Source: CAYYYA01 sp964487895
GTDB taxonomy: Bacteria; Patescibacteriota; Patescibacteriia; UBA1558; 2-01-FULL-52-15
Length of the DNA: 6,347 nucleotides
NCBI GenBank assembly: GCA_964487895.1
Contig: CAZASM010000041.1
Coordinates: forward strand, 1-6,347
Direction of reading: 5' to 3'
Part shown: positions 1-6,347 of the stretch, piece by piece
Position numbering within the stretch: the stretch's first letter is position 1
Layout of the letters: each line of letters begins with the position of its first letter
The notes under the pieces: generated by a model
What the model saw: the letters and a program-made list of their open reading frames with translations, nothing else
What the model was told of the DNA's origin: nothing
Databases searched by the model: none
Made by a program: the position numbers and the translations under genes

Positions 1-1403
1 AAATAGTGCAGACGTTTTTTCTGAATCATAAAGAAGAGACTAATAGCGCTCAACACCAGTAGGAACATTCGGGTATTATTACCCAAAAGATAGATTAAAT
101 CCTCTAGACGAACAAAAGCATGGTAAGAAGTATTAAAAATTGCTGGCGTGTTGGTGGGGTTTTCTGTACTAACTATTGTCGCTGAGGATGACGTAGCTCG
201 TGATAAGTACGAGTTGAGATAGAAGGTTAGCGGTAAAATCACAGCCGCTAGTGCTGTCAATGAACCATAACCAACAACCCGCATATATTTGGAAATTCCT
301 TGGCGATGCCAGAAACGATGATACAGGCCTAGTAAGATGGAGAAGAAAATCATCGGGATACCAGACAAAGGGTGAATGGCTAGAACCGCGACAGAAAGAA
401 TGATGATAAAAGTCAGACTGATTCCTTGGCGGTTAATATAAAAAAGGGCAGTAAAAATTGTTATTAGGGAGATAAGTACGGATAAGGCTTGGGGTGTTGA
501 TTGGATGAAAGCAGCATAAGGAATAGTTAAAAATACCAGTGGTAGGAGCTGAATAGCTTTTGACTGATTGTGAAAATTTTCTTTGAAGGCTTGAAAGATG
601 ATAGTTGGTAAGCTGAGTGCTGCCAAGGTTGGTACCAGCCAACGATCTAATTGAGTCAACGAGATCTGTAGTACCTGATTTAGCCAAACGATTAAGCTGT
701 AGTGACCAATATAATAGAAAGGTTTTGGACTTAGTGTGCCAGTGGCCGCAATTATCTGCTCCGTTGCCTGATGGATAAAGGGATCAAAACCGAAACCAAG
801 TGGATAGACAAAGAGCGAAACGCCAAAACTAAGAAAAAAATGTAAACTATTAATTAATACTCGATATTTCACTGCAATAAGATTGATTGCAATGACGACC
901 GCTGATTGTAAAAAATACAAGACAAAGATACTTTTTGGTAGTACTTGTAACCAAGGAGTTTGAACTGGTTCAACAGTTTGGTGGTTGAGCAAAATAATGA
1001 CTGTCCAAACGAACAGTAATAGATAAACGGTAGTCAAAAAACCAATGACAATAATATTTTTAAAATTTGCGGGACTATTGTTTGTTAGTGCTGGGGTAGT
1101 TTTGTTAGCATTAAATGGGATTATTAATGCTAGAGGGGCTATTAAAGATATTAGATAAAGCGAGATTGAAGAAAGATTGTAACCGTAAAAAAACAGCGAT
1201 CCAACGATAATAATAAGACTGAGAAATAGTAGTAGGCCTAATAGCCAGCGAAACCAGGGAGTCTTGTAGCGGAAATACTTATATCCTAACAGTTGACTCT
1301 GGATAGTAATAAAAACTAGGCCTGCAATAGTGTGCCAGTTAGCGTTCCCCCAAGGGATGAGGATAAAAATAAAGGATACAAGAGATAAGCCAACGAATAT
1401 CAT
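1..1403 (-). CDS. Polytopic membrane protein, GT-C-like, 3' end beyond window
   Basis: This frame is open from an ATG at 1403 down to base 1, giving 467 codons with no stop; the C-terminus lies outside the window. The product is almost entirely hydrophobic, with about 12-14 predicted membrane helices (for example near residues 1-17, 52-74, 115-140, 158-178, 184-201, 285-322, 329-361, 374-396 and 446-460). Loop residues 203-215 read GFGFDPFIHQATE, and D207 with H211 resembles the acidic residue plus histidine found in an external loop of many GT-C glycosyltransferases. It is followed by TGTLSPKPFYYIG (221-233), and an HPLSG motif lies at 344-348. A GT-C-type enzyme using a lipid-linked sugar is therefore a reasonable guess, but the motif comes unusually late (after about six helices), so a transporter or an uncharacterised membrane protein is possible. 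The start is the first ATG in frame; the upstream in-frame stop is near 1439, and no Shine-Dalgarno is visible. It is transcribed away from the other glycan genes. Confidence 0.85.
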   Translation of the reverse strand, partial: MIFVGLSLVSFIFILIPWGNANWHTIAGLVFITIQSQLLGYKYFRYKTPWFRWLLGLLLFLSLIIIVGSLFFYGYNLSSISLYLISLIAPLALIIPFNANKTTPALTNNSPANFKNIIVIGFLTTVYLLLFVWTVIILLNHQTVEPVQTPWLQVLPKSIFVLYFLQSAVVIAINLIAVKYRVLINSLHFFLSFGVSLFVYPLGFGFDPFIHQATEQIIAATGTLSPKPFYYIGHYSLIVWLNQVLQISLTQLDRWLVPTLAALSLPTIIFQAFKENFHNQSKAIQLLPLVFLTIPYAAFIQSTPQALSVLISLITIFTALFYINRQGISLTFIIILSVAVLAIHPLSGIPMIFFSILLGLYHRFWHRQGISKYMRVVGYGSLTALAAVILPLTFYLNSYLSRATSSSATIVSTENPTNTPAIFNTSYHAFVRLEDLIYLLGNNTRMFLLVLSAISLFFMIQKKRLHY

Positions 1404-1413
1404 ACTGAGGTCA

Positions 1414-1441
1414 ATTTTATCATAGGTGACTGTTTAGACAA
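1414..1441 (-). promoter_or_regulatory. Candidate promoter for the leftward membrane-protein gene
   Basis: On the minus strand, TTGTCT (1441-1436) is followed after 16 bases by TAAAAT (1419-1414), matching the sigma70-type consensus at 4/6 and 5/6 positions. Transcription would start around 1407, leaving only about 4 bases before the ATG at 1403. An overlapping alternative -10, TATGAT (1424-1419), would give a leader of about 9 bases but has no good -35. In this A+T-rich gap such matches arise easily, so this is a weak call, supported mainly by the need for a promoter in a 63-base divergent gap. Confidence 0.3.
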
Positions 1442-1459
1442 AGGGGTTTTTGCTATACT
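1433..1459 (+). promoter_or_regulatory. Extended -10 promoter for the rightward operon, probably leaderless
   Basis: TATACT at 1454-1459 matches the -10 consensus at 5/6 positions and is preceded by TGC at 1451-1453, which makes a perfect extended -10 (TGn). The -35 is poor: TTTAGA (1433-1438) matches 4/6 but at a short 15-base spacing, while the better TAGACA (1435-1440) is only 13 bases away. An extended -10 can work without a good -35. The expected transcription start, about 7 bases after the -10, falls at 1466-1467, the A of the ATG of the next gene, so the mRNA should be leaderless. The AGGGG at 1442-1446 lies upstream of the predicted transcript start and cannot act as a ribosome binding site. 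Confidence 0.5.
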
Positions 1460-1466
1460 ACAGACT

Positions 1467-3062
1467 ATGGTTCGACTCTTCCGTATCTATCTGATGAGTA
1501 ATTGGGGGCTAATCTTGATCCTCATTTTGAGTTTGGGTCTGCATTTGACTATGGTGTGGCAGGGTGGTCAGAATCAGGTTTGGGAGTCGCCAGATGCCAA
1601 TATAAACTGGCACTTCGCTCGCTTGGTGGCAGATGGTCAGAAGCCTGTTTTCCCTGCTGATAGCTCAACTTTACGTGAGTTTTTGACTCCTCGAAGCGCC
1701 GTGGTTATAGGCAACTCCATAATACCGGCTGGCTTTCTGGGTTTAATCTATCTCTATGGCCTGTTAGCTTCAATCTTTGGCTTGTTATCGCTTGTTTGGT
1801 GGACGGCTATCATCAGTACTCTAGGAGTACTGTATTTTTATCTTCTAATCAAAAGTATCTTTGGTCGCCAAACAGCCTGGTGGTCAGCAGCTTTATTAAC
1901 AATCCATCCGGCTTGGTGGTATTACACTGACCGCAGTCTGTTGCCTAATATACTTTTTATTAGCCTTTTGATAATTGCTATCTACTATTGGCATCAGATG
2001 AGCAAGGATGGTAAACCGCGGCATTTCATTCTAGCAACTTTTTTTACTAGCATTTGTTTGCTAGTGCGTCCATCAGAAGTAGTCTGGGTTGCTAGTGCGA
2101 CCATAATGTATCTACTGATACAACGACGCCGATTATTTTGGTCGTCGCTACTGTGGTTGTTGCTAGGGAGTGTTCCTATTTTACTCTTGGTTACTTCACA
2201 TAGTTTAGATATGAGACAATTAATATTGGGCTCAGGTTATTCTATTGCTCAACGTATCGGCTCTGGAGGTATGTTGAATATTTGGCAACTTTTATTGCCT
2301 TTCGGTTTTCATCCGCGCTTAATATTGTACGTAGTGTGGAATTTCGTCATTGTGTTGATGTGGCCTTTTACACTATTTACAGTTCTGGGTTATCTCTTAG
2401 CACGTAGACATTTTGTTGAACGACGTCATCAGTACTATTTTCTGGGTTGGTCAGCCTTGAGTCTATACCTTTTAGTTTATTATGGTAGTTGGCCCTTAAC
2501 AGATAATCCAAATCCTGCAGCAGTCACTATCGGTATCTCTTATGTACGATATCTTTTGCCTGTCTATGTTTTTGGCTTGCCTTATCTTAGTTGGCTCATT
2601 TTATCAATTGGACGTGAATTGCTACCACGAACACGGCGATTATGGTTAGCTAGCGTGTTTATTGTTTTGATTTTATTTTCGGCGCAAACTGCTGTTTTAC
2701 GTGGTGAGGAGAGTTGGCGGAAGCAACGGCAAGATCTATTGAGTTACGATCGAATTGCTAGCAGAATAAAACAGGAAGTTCCATCTCAAGCAATAATTCT
2801 CACTGAACGCGCCGATAAATATCTTTGGCCCGCTTATACGGTTCTAGTACCTCAGGGAGATAATCACTATCTTCAAGCAGCAGAAGAATTATTAGAACAA
2901 AAAAGAACTATATATTACGTCAGACCAAGTTTGAATTCCGAACAATTAGCAGCGTTACAAACAAATTGGCAGCAATATAATTTGCGCCTTGGCTCATTAC
3001 TTTTTGACCAAGAAGGTATTTCGGTCTATCCAGTTAACTTAAACACGATCTCTAATGAATAA
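1467..3062 (+). CDS. GT-C/PMT-like membrane glycosyltransferase
   Basis: This 531-residue protein has a hydrophobic body to about residue 410 with roughly 10-12 membrane helices, and a soluble C-terminal part (about 414-531) that looks like a small alpha/beta domain. The layout is that of PMT/ArnT-like (GT39/GT83-type) transferases, which use a polyprenyl-phosphate sugar and act on the outer face of the membrane. After helix 1 (about 13-31) comes the first external loop with SPDANINWHF (41-50), where D43 is the candidate catalytic acid. Next are TPRSAVVIGNSIIPAG (74-89), HPAWWYYTDRSLLP (147-160), RPSE (201-204) and SYVRYLLPVY (358-367), all in the order expected for the family. Sugar and acceptor cannot be told from the sequence. 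The ATG at 1467 sits right at the predicted transcription start; the next in-frame ATG (1494) also lacks a Shine-Dalgarno, so the first is kept. Its 3' end overlaps the next gene by 8 bases, implying coupled translation. Confidence 0.85.
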   Translation: MVRLFRIYLMSNWGLILILILSLGLHLTMVWQGGQNQVWESPDANINWHFARLVADGQKPVFPADSSTLREFLTPRSAVVIGNSIIPAGFLGLIYLYGLLASIFGLLSLVWWTAIISTLGVLYFYLLIKSIFGRQTAWWSAALLTIHPAWWYYTDRSLLPNILFISLLIIAIYYWHQMSKDGKPRHFILATFFTSICLLVRPSEVVWVASATIMYLLIQRRRLFWSSLLWLLLGSVPILLLVTSHSLDMRQLILGSGYSIAQRIGSGGMLNIWQLLLPFGFHPRLILYVVWNFVIVLMWPFTLFTVLGYLLARRHFVERRHQYYFLGWSALSLYLLVYYGSWPLTDNPNPAAVTIGISYVRYLLPVYVFGLPYLSWLILSIGRELLPRTRRLWLASVFIVLILFSAQTAVLRGEESWRKQRQDLLSYDRIASRIKQEVPSQAIILTERADKYLWPAYTVLVPQGDNHYLQAAEELLEQKRTIYYVRPSLNSEQLAALQTNWQQYNLRLGSLLFDQEGISVYPVNLNTISNE

Positions 3063-4521
3063 ACTAATTCGTCTTTTATTATTTATCTTGCCACCGATTT
3101 TTTTTATTGCTATAGCAATTATTGATCTGAATCCCAGTGGAGTACGTCTAATTAAATATGATTTTTCCCAAGATTCTCCAGTTATTTCTCGTTTTTTTCC
3201 TGCTAATCGGTTGGCCCAAGCCGGAGTAGAGGGACAGCAGATTTTAGCAGAACCAGTCTATTTTAGCTTGCGTTACCCTCAAGATTATCAACAAGCAGTA
3301 GTCAAAATGGATTATAGTAATAGTGGACAGTCTTTAGTTCAGCTAGGTCTGCAGGTTGCTAACGAGGGTGATTGGCAATATGAGCTACATCCATTAGAAA
3401 ACACTAATCTTGATCAATTAAAGTGGTCCAAGATTGAAGCCGGAGATACTACACTGTGGCAAAGACAGGCTCGTTTCACCACTATTAATGATTATTTAAC
3501 CAATTATTATAACCTTAATAGTGCGGCATACAATTTTGATTTATTAAAGAGGTATGTTCTTCCAGAGTATCAAGCGACAACTACCGATACGACAATTGAT
3601 CGTTTGATTCGTGGACAGTGGTCTTTGTATACATATGTGAAGCAGGAACCGTTGGAATGGCATTTTGATGTTGTGGATTTCAATCGTACTGTTGGACCGG
3701 ATATAGTTACATTAGTAGTGAAAGATTGGCAAGGTAATGAAATTAAACGTTACAATTTAGCTGATGATGGTCAAGTTGGCGATCGTGTCGGTGCTAGCGT
3801 AGTCCGTTCACTGGATGTTTCATTACCAGGATTATCTGAAGGGGTATATAAATTAGAGTGGCAAACTAATAATGATATTTTCATTACGCAGATACGAACT
3901 AAACAGCAAGTAATTGCTTTCATTGACGCTTTGTATCTGGCGAATAATCCTGAATATCAAGACGGTTTACCGAAACTCAATACTGATCCAACAAATCTTT
4001 TCACTACTGCTCGAACCATCGGTTTTTCTACTGCTCATCCCCGCGGTTTACAGACCGTCTTAGTAGATGGTAAATCAGTCACTATTGGAACCACACATCA
4101 AGAAGTTTTTGCAACTTCACGCATTGGGTTAGCTAGCATCACACTGCCTAGAAACGATCTAATGATTCAAGGTGATGGTCTTTTTTACTTTGATCAGAAA
4201 CAATTTTTCAATCCCGAGGTAATTAAGCTGAAGAATTTTGACCCAGCAGTCAATGTTGATTATGTCATTGCGGGCTATACCTCACCAACGATTGATGATA
4301 ATAAAATCCGTCATACCAGCACAGCTTTTGACTTGTCTCAAGCTTATGTTAATCAACGCTCCATCCGATTCATTATTTCAGCTCCAAACTATGTTGATCA
4401 AGGTAATGATATTAGTTTAAAATCGGTTGAGGTTAAGCTGTACAAACCACCACTGAGAACTTGGCAAGAGATAGCTCAAGCGTTAATCAACGAATTATTA
4501 TATGTGGTACAAAGTCATTAA
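3055..4521 (+). CDS. Membrane-anchored extracytoplasmic beta-rich protein, function unknown
   Basis: The 488-residue product has one hydrophobic segment at about 3-23 after a short lysine/arginine-containing start, with no lipobox cysteine, so it is probably an uncleaved anchor with the rest outside the cell. The remainder is polar and strand-rich, in about three parts: residues 60-170; residues 183-290, beginning RGQWSLYTYVKQEPLEWHF and continuing through DFNRTVGPDIVTLVVKDWQG; and residues 300-465, ending in strands (RSIRFIISAP, SLKSVEVKLYKPP) typical of jelly-roll or galactose-binding-like folds. I recognise this style from unnamed proteins of Patescibacteria genomes but cannot name a function. 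The last 22 residues (467-488) are predicted as an amphipathic helix rather than a second membrane span. The gene starts inside the end of the transferase gene (8-base overlap) and ends inside the next (20-base overlap), pointing to a joint role at the cell surface. A carbohydrate-binding partner or glycan acceptor is inference only. Confidence 0.85.
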   Translation: MNKLIRLLLFILPPIFFIAIAIIDLNPSGVRLIKYDFSQDSPVISRFFPANRLAQAGVEGQQILAEPVYFSLRYPQDYQQAVVKMDYSNSGQSLVQLGLQVANEGDWQYELHPLENTNLDQLKWSKIEAGDTTLWQRQARFTTINDYLTNYYNLNSAAYNFDLLKRYVLPEYQATTTDTTIDRLIRGQWSLYTYVKQEPLEWHFDVVDFNRTVGPDIVTLVVKDWQGNEIKRYNLADDGQVGDRVGASVVRSLDVSLPGLSEGVYKLEWQTNNDIFITQIRTKQQVIAFIDALYLANNPEYQDGLPKLNTDPTNLFTTARTIGFSTAHPRGLQTVLVDGKSVTIGTTHQEVFATSRIGLASITLPRNDLMIQGDGLFYFDQKQFFNPEVIKLKNFDPAVNVDYVIAGYTSPTIDDNKIRHTSTAFDLSQAYVNQRSIRFIISAPNYVDQGNDISLKSVEVKLYKPPLRTWQEIAQALINELLYVVQSH

Positions 4522-4888
4522 ACAATCGTTCCTTATAGATGCAGCTATCTTGACTAGTTTAGTTTATATTACCGCTTTGTTATTGGAACAGTTTAAGCCG
4601 GGGTTTTTTAGTAACAATATGGACATTTCACTAGTTCTGTTCTTAGCCTTAATTTTGATTGTGCTGGTACTGCTAGTCAGACCTGCCTATCACTCTAATC
4701 TCTGGGTCAAAATATATTACCTTATTTGGAGCTTGGCTTTGGCCTTACTATTTGTTAAGCTGGTAACAAGGTGGTTAGAGGTTGATTTGTGGCAGGCAGG
4801 GTTGATAGTTATTGGTATTTTGGCTTTAGTAATTTGGGTTAGCTCACATTATCAAGATAAACCCAGTACCAGTAACAGTAAACCTTAG
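4502..4888 (+). CDS. Small four-helix membrane protein, function unknown
   Basis: The 128-residue product has four hydrophobic segments, at about 10-28, 42-59, 69-88 and 97-114, and a short polar serine/threonine-rich tail (residues 118-128, QDKPSTSNSKP). No catalytic motif is visible and I do not recognise a family. The ATG at 4502 lies 20 bases inside the preceding gene in another frame; no Shine-Dalgarno precedes it, so translation is probably coupled to its neighbour. The later in-frame ATG at 4619 would remove the first helix and is less likely. Its position directly after the anchored extracytoplasmic protein suggests it helps assemble, anchor or export that protein or the attached glycan, which is inference from position alone. 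The final codons overlap a hexamer repeat and one arm of a long inverted repeat. Confidence 0.75.
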   Translation: MWYKVIKQSFLIDAAILTSLVYITALLLEQFKPGFFSNNMDISLVLFLALILIVLVLLVRPAYHSNLWVKIYYLIWSLALALLFVKLVTRWLEVDLWQAGLIVIGILALVIWVSSHYQDKPSTSNSKP

Positions 4889-4955
4889 TATTTTCTCATT
4901 AAACATAGACTATTAATTTCCCGGTGATCGACTATCTTAAGGACGGTGCTGGGTT
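4860..4955. repeat. Long-range inverted repeat spanning the gap before the HIT gene
   Basis: AACCCAGTACC at 4860-4870 can pair as RNA with GGTGCTGGGTT at 4945-4955 over all 11 positions (one U-G pair), enclosing 74 bases. Inside it, CCTTA (4883-4887) can pair with TAAGG (4938-4942), nested in the correct order, so the whole gap could fold into one branched structure. The left arm lies in the last codons of the four-helix membrane protein; the right arm ends 11 bases before the ATG of the HIT gene and is followed by seven A residues rather than a T tract. It does not look like an intrinsic terminator on either strand. It could affect initiation at the HIT gene or mRNA processing, or be chance. 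Confidence 0.4.
4864..4881 (+). repeat. Three tandem CAGTAM hexamers
   Basis: CAGTAC, CAGTAA and CAGTAA follow one another directly at the end of the four-helix membrane protein gene. They are read out of phase and contribute to the polar serine/threonine-rich tail of that protein. The first copy is also part of the left arm of the long inverted repeat. At 18 bases it is a minor feature, possibly a product of slippage. Confidence 0.5.
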
Positions 4956-4966
4956 AAAAAAATAAC

Positions 4967-5362
4967 ATGGATAATTGTATCTTTTGTCAGATTATTGCTC
5001 GCGTTTTGCCGTGCGATTTGGTTTATGAGGACGATCATTTTTTAGCATTTTTGGATATCAATCCAGTACGCCCAGGACACACATTGGTCATCCCAAAAGA
5101 ACATCACCAGATGATGATTGATATGCCGGAAGCGTTACTGGGTCAAGCGTTTATTTTGGCCCAACATATTATGCAGGCAATGAAATCAGCACTTAGCTGT
5201 GACTTTGTTATGGTCTCGGTTGTTGGTACTGATGTTTCACATTTCCACATTCAGCTAATACCTAGAAGTTTCAATGATGGTCTTGTTGGTTGGCCAACAA
5301 TGAAGTATCAAGCTGATGAGTCAGTGCAAACCGCCGCGGCTATCAAACGTCAATTATCTTAG
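4967..5362 (+). CDS. HIT-family nucleotide-binding protein with HxHxQ motif
   Basis: This 131-residue cytoplasmic protein has the usual length and layout of small HIT (histidine triad) proteins. An N-terminal CxxC (C4, C7) with the usual surrounding residues CIFCQII probably belongs to a zinc site. FLDINPVRPGHTLVIPKEHH (28-47) is the typical family core, and GTDVSHFHIQLIPR (87-100) is the active-site strand. H94 is the expected nucleophile. The third histidine of the triad is replaced by Q96, a state known from the GalT/Ap4A-phosphorylase branch rather than from Hint-type hydrolases, so a nucleotidyl-transfer or phosphorolysis role is possible. The tail WPTMKYQADE (109-118) resembles HIT proteins I associate with Patescibacteria. 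The ATG at 4967 follows an A-rich stretch and has no Shine-Dalgarno; the AAGGACGG at 4939-4946 is too far away. The stop is one base before rmlB, so the two genes are surely co-transcribed. The exact substrate is unknown. Confidence 0.92.
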   Translation: MDNCIFCQIIARVLPCDLVYEDDHFLAFLDINPVRPGHTLVIPKEHHQMMIDMPEALLGQAFILAQHIMQAMKSALSCDFVMVSVVGTDVSHFHIQLIPRSFNDGLVGWPTMKYQADESVQTAAAIKRQLS

Positions 5363-5363
5363 T

Positions 5364-6317
5364 ATGAAATTATTAGTCACAGGCGGAGCAGGGTTTATTG
5401 GTAGTAATTTTATCCGCTATTGGTTAGCGCAGCACCCTGAAGATACGGTGCTGAATTTTGATGCACTGACCTACGCTGGCAACTTGGCGAATTTAACAGA
5501 CCTTGTGACTAATAAGAACTATCAGTTTGTCAAAGGTAACATTACTGACCGTCAAGCTGTAACTGCAGCAATGCAAGGAGTGGATGTTGTTGTTCATTTC
5601 GCTGCTGAATCACACGTTGATAATTCGATTACTAATCCACTAGCTTTCGTCGAAACGAATGTTCTTGGTACAGCAGTCTTGTTAGATGTTGCTAGAAATT
5701 TAGCTATTAAACACTTTCATCATGTTTCTACTGATGAGGTTTTCGGTGCTTTAGGCGAGACCGGACTATTTAGTATAACGACCCCGTACGATCCGCGAAG
5801 TCCATATTCAGCATCCAAAGCTGCTTCTGATCATTTTGTTCGCGCCTATTATCATACCTACGGCTTACCAATAACCATTAGTAATTGCAGTAATAATTAT
5901 GGACCATATCAGTTTCCTGAAAAGTATTTACCTCTGATGATTATTAATCTACTACAAGATAAGAAAATACCGGTTTACGGTGATGGTAGTAATGTGCGCG
6001 ATTGGCTTGCTGTGTTGGATCATGTGCGTGGAATCGAAGCTGTATTGTTGAAAGGACAAATGGGTGAGACGTATTTATTTGGTGGTGGAACAGAATTAAG
6101 TAATTTGGAATTAGCCAAGAGAGTTTTAACTTTAATGGGTAAGGATGAAAGTCAAATTGAGTTTGTGACCGATCGACAAGGTCATGATTGGCGTTATGCT
6201 ATTGATGCTTCAGAGTCAACAACAAAACTTGGTTGGAGGCCTTTAACCGATTTCGATGATAGCTTGCAACAAACGATTAATTGGTATACAACCAATACGA
6301 AATTGTGGAAGGATTAA
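5364..6317 (+). CDS. rmlB: dTDP-glucose 4,6-dehydratase
   Basis: RmlB (RfbB) is a cytoplasmic extended short-chain dehydrogenase that converts dTDP-glucose to dTDP-4-keto-6-deoxyglucose using bound NAD, an intermediate of dTDP-rhamnose and related sugars. The 317-residue product shows all key motifs: NAD-binding GGAGFIG (7-13), the acidic strand end and DALTYAGNL (33-41), HFAAESHVDNSI (78-89), the catalytic TDE (T123, D124, E125), YSASK (Y148, K152), NNYGPYQFPEK (177-187) and RDW (212-214). Near the end the usual DRPGHDRRYAID reads DRQGHDWRYAID (270-281). The length is slightly short but nothing essential is missing. I chose the ATG at 5364, where the protein begins MKLLVTGGAG as the family does; an in-frame ATG at 5316 would add 16 foreign residues and overlap the HIT gene. 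It begins one base after the HIT stop and has no Shine-Dalgarno. Other rml genes are not in the window. Confidence 0.96.
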   Translation: MKLLVTGGAGFIGSNFIRYWLAQHPEDTVLNFDALTYAGNLANLTDLVTNKNYQFVKGNITDRQAVTAAMQGVDVVVHFAAESHVDNSITNPLAFVETNVLGTAVLLDVARNLAIKHFHHVSTDEVFGALGETGLFSITTPYDPRSPYSASKAASDHFVRAYYHTYGLPITISNCSNNYGPYQFPEKYLPLMIINLLQDKKIPVYGDGSNVRDWLAVLDHVRGIEAVLLKGQMGETYLFGGGTELSNLELAKRVLTLMGKDESQIEFVTDRQGHDWRYAIDASESTTKLGWRPLTDFDDSLQQTINWYTTNTKLWKD

Positions 6318-6323
6318 CGGGGA

Positions 6324-6347
6324 ATGGCGTTGCAGTTTTTAATGCGG
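6324..6347 (+). CDS. Possible start of a further gene, truncated by the window edge
   Basis: Six bases after the rmlB stop, an ATG opens a frame of eight codons (MALQFLMR) that runs to the edge. GGGGA lies directly against the ATG, too close to be a proper Shine-Dalgarno; the ATG at 6342 in the same frame is an alternative start. The tight spacing fits the next gene of the operon, but 24 bases cannot establish that this is coding. Confidence 0.2.

Noticed and set aside
433..687. An 84-codon open frame on the minus strand
   Set aside because: It lies entirely inside the 467-codon membrane-protein frame on the same strand in another phase, and its product has no recognisable features.
1400..1423. 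A seven-codon frame on the minus strand whose TGA overlaps the ATG of the leftward gene
   Set aside because: An upstream leader peptide was considered, but the best -10 candidate would start transcription downstream of its ATG, and such short frames are expected by chance.
2124..2147. A CGACG/CGTCG hairpin within the transferase gene
   Set aside because: Only five pairs with a 14-base loop, inside a coding region with no supporting context; likely chance.
4238..4420. A 60-codon open frame on the plus strand
   Set aside because: It is an alternate-phase frame inside the anchored extracytoplasmic protein gene; nothing supports it being translated.
4860..4966. Intrinsic terminator after the four-helix membrane protein gene
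   Set aside because: The stem has a 74-base loop and is followed by A residues on the plus strand; on the minus strand no T tract of useful length follows either.
5316..5363. An upstream ATG for rmlB adding 16 residues
   Set aside because: The added residues precede the canonical MKLLVTGGAG start and overlap the HIT coding region; the ATG at 5364 fits the family.

Overview
The window is an A+T-rich, gene-dense bacterial locus that reads as a cell-envelope glycan region. It holds one partial gene on the minus strand at the left edge and a run of five close-packed genes on the plus strand, plus a possible sixth start at the right edge. The style of the proteins suggests a Patescibacteria (CPR) genome: a GT-C membrane transferase, a membrane-anchored beta-rich protein with an RGxWSLYTYVK-type motif, and a HIT protein with a WPTxKY tail. 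This is inference from resemblance, not from a database match. All readable stops are TAA or TAG, and no in-frame TGA occurs in any gene, so the standard bacterial code fits but a TGA-reassigned code is not formally excluded.

Region by region: 1-1403 (minus) is a large polytopic membrane protein that stays open to the window edge, with at least 467 codons and no stop. The 63-base gap at 1404-1466 carries back-to-back promoter candidates. The plus one has an extended -10 so close to the ATG at 1467 that the transcript should be leaderless. From 1467 to 4888 there are three overlapping genes: a GT-C/PMT-like glycosyltransferase, a large extracytoplasmic protein with one N-terminal membrane anchor, and a small four-helix membrane protein. 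The overlaps of 8 and 20 bases indicate one transcription and translation unit. A 78-base gap follows, spanned by a long-range inverted repeat. Next come a HIT-family protein with HxHxQ in place of the usual HxHxH, and, one base after its stop, rmlB (dTDP-glucose 4,6-dehydratase). The last 24 bases may start another gene.

How the genes may work together (inference): RmlB makes dTDP-4-keto-6-deoxyglucose, an intermediate of dTDP-sugars such as dTDP-rhamnose. The GT-C enzymes probably move sugars from lipid-linked donors onto something outside the membrane, and the anchored beta-rich protein could be an acceptor, scaffold or partner. The HIT protein acts on nucleotides or nucleotide-sugar phosphates, though its substrate cannot be read from the sequence. 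A consistent oddity is that none of the six well-supported start codons has a recognisable Shine-Dalgarno sequence at normal spacing.
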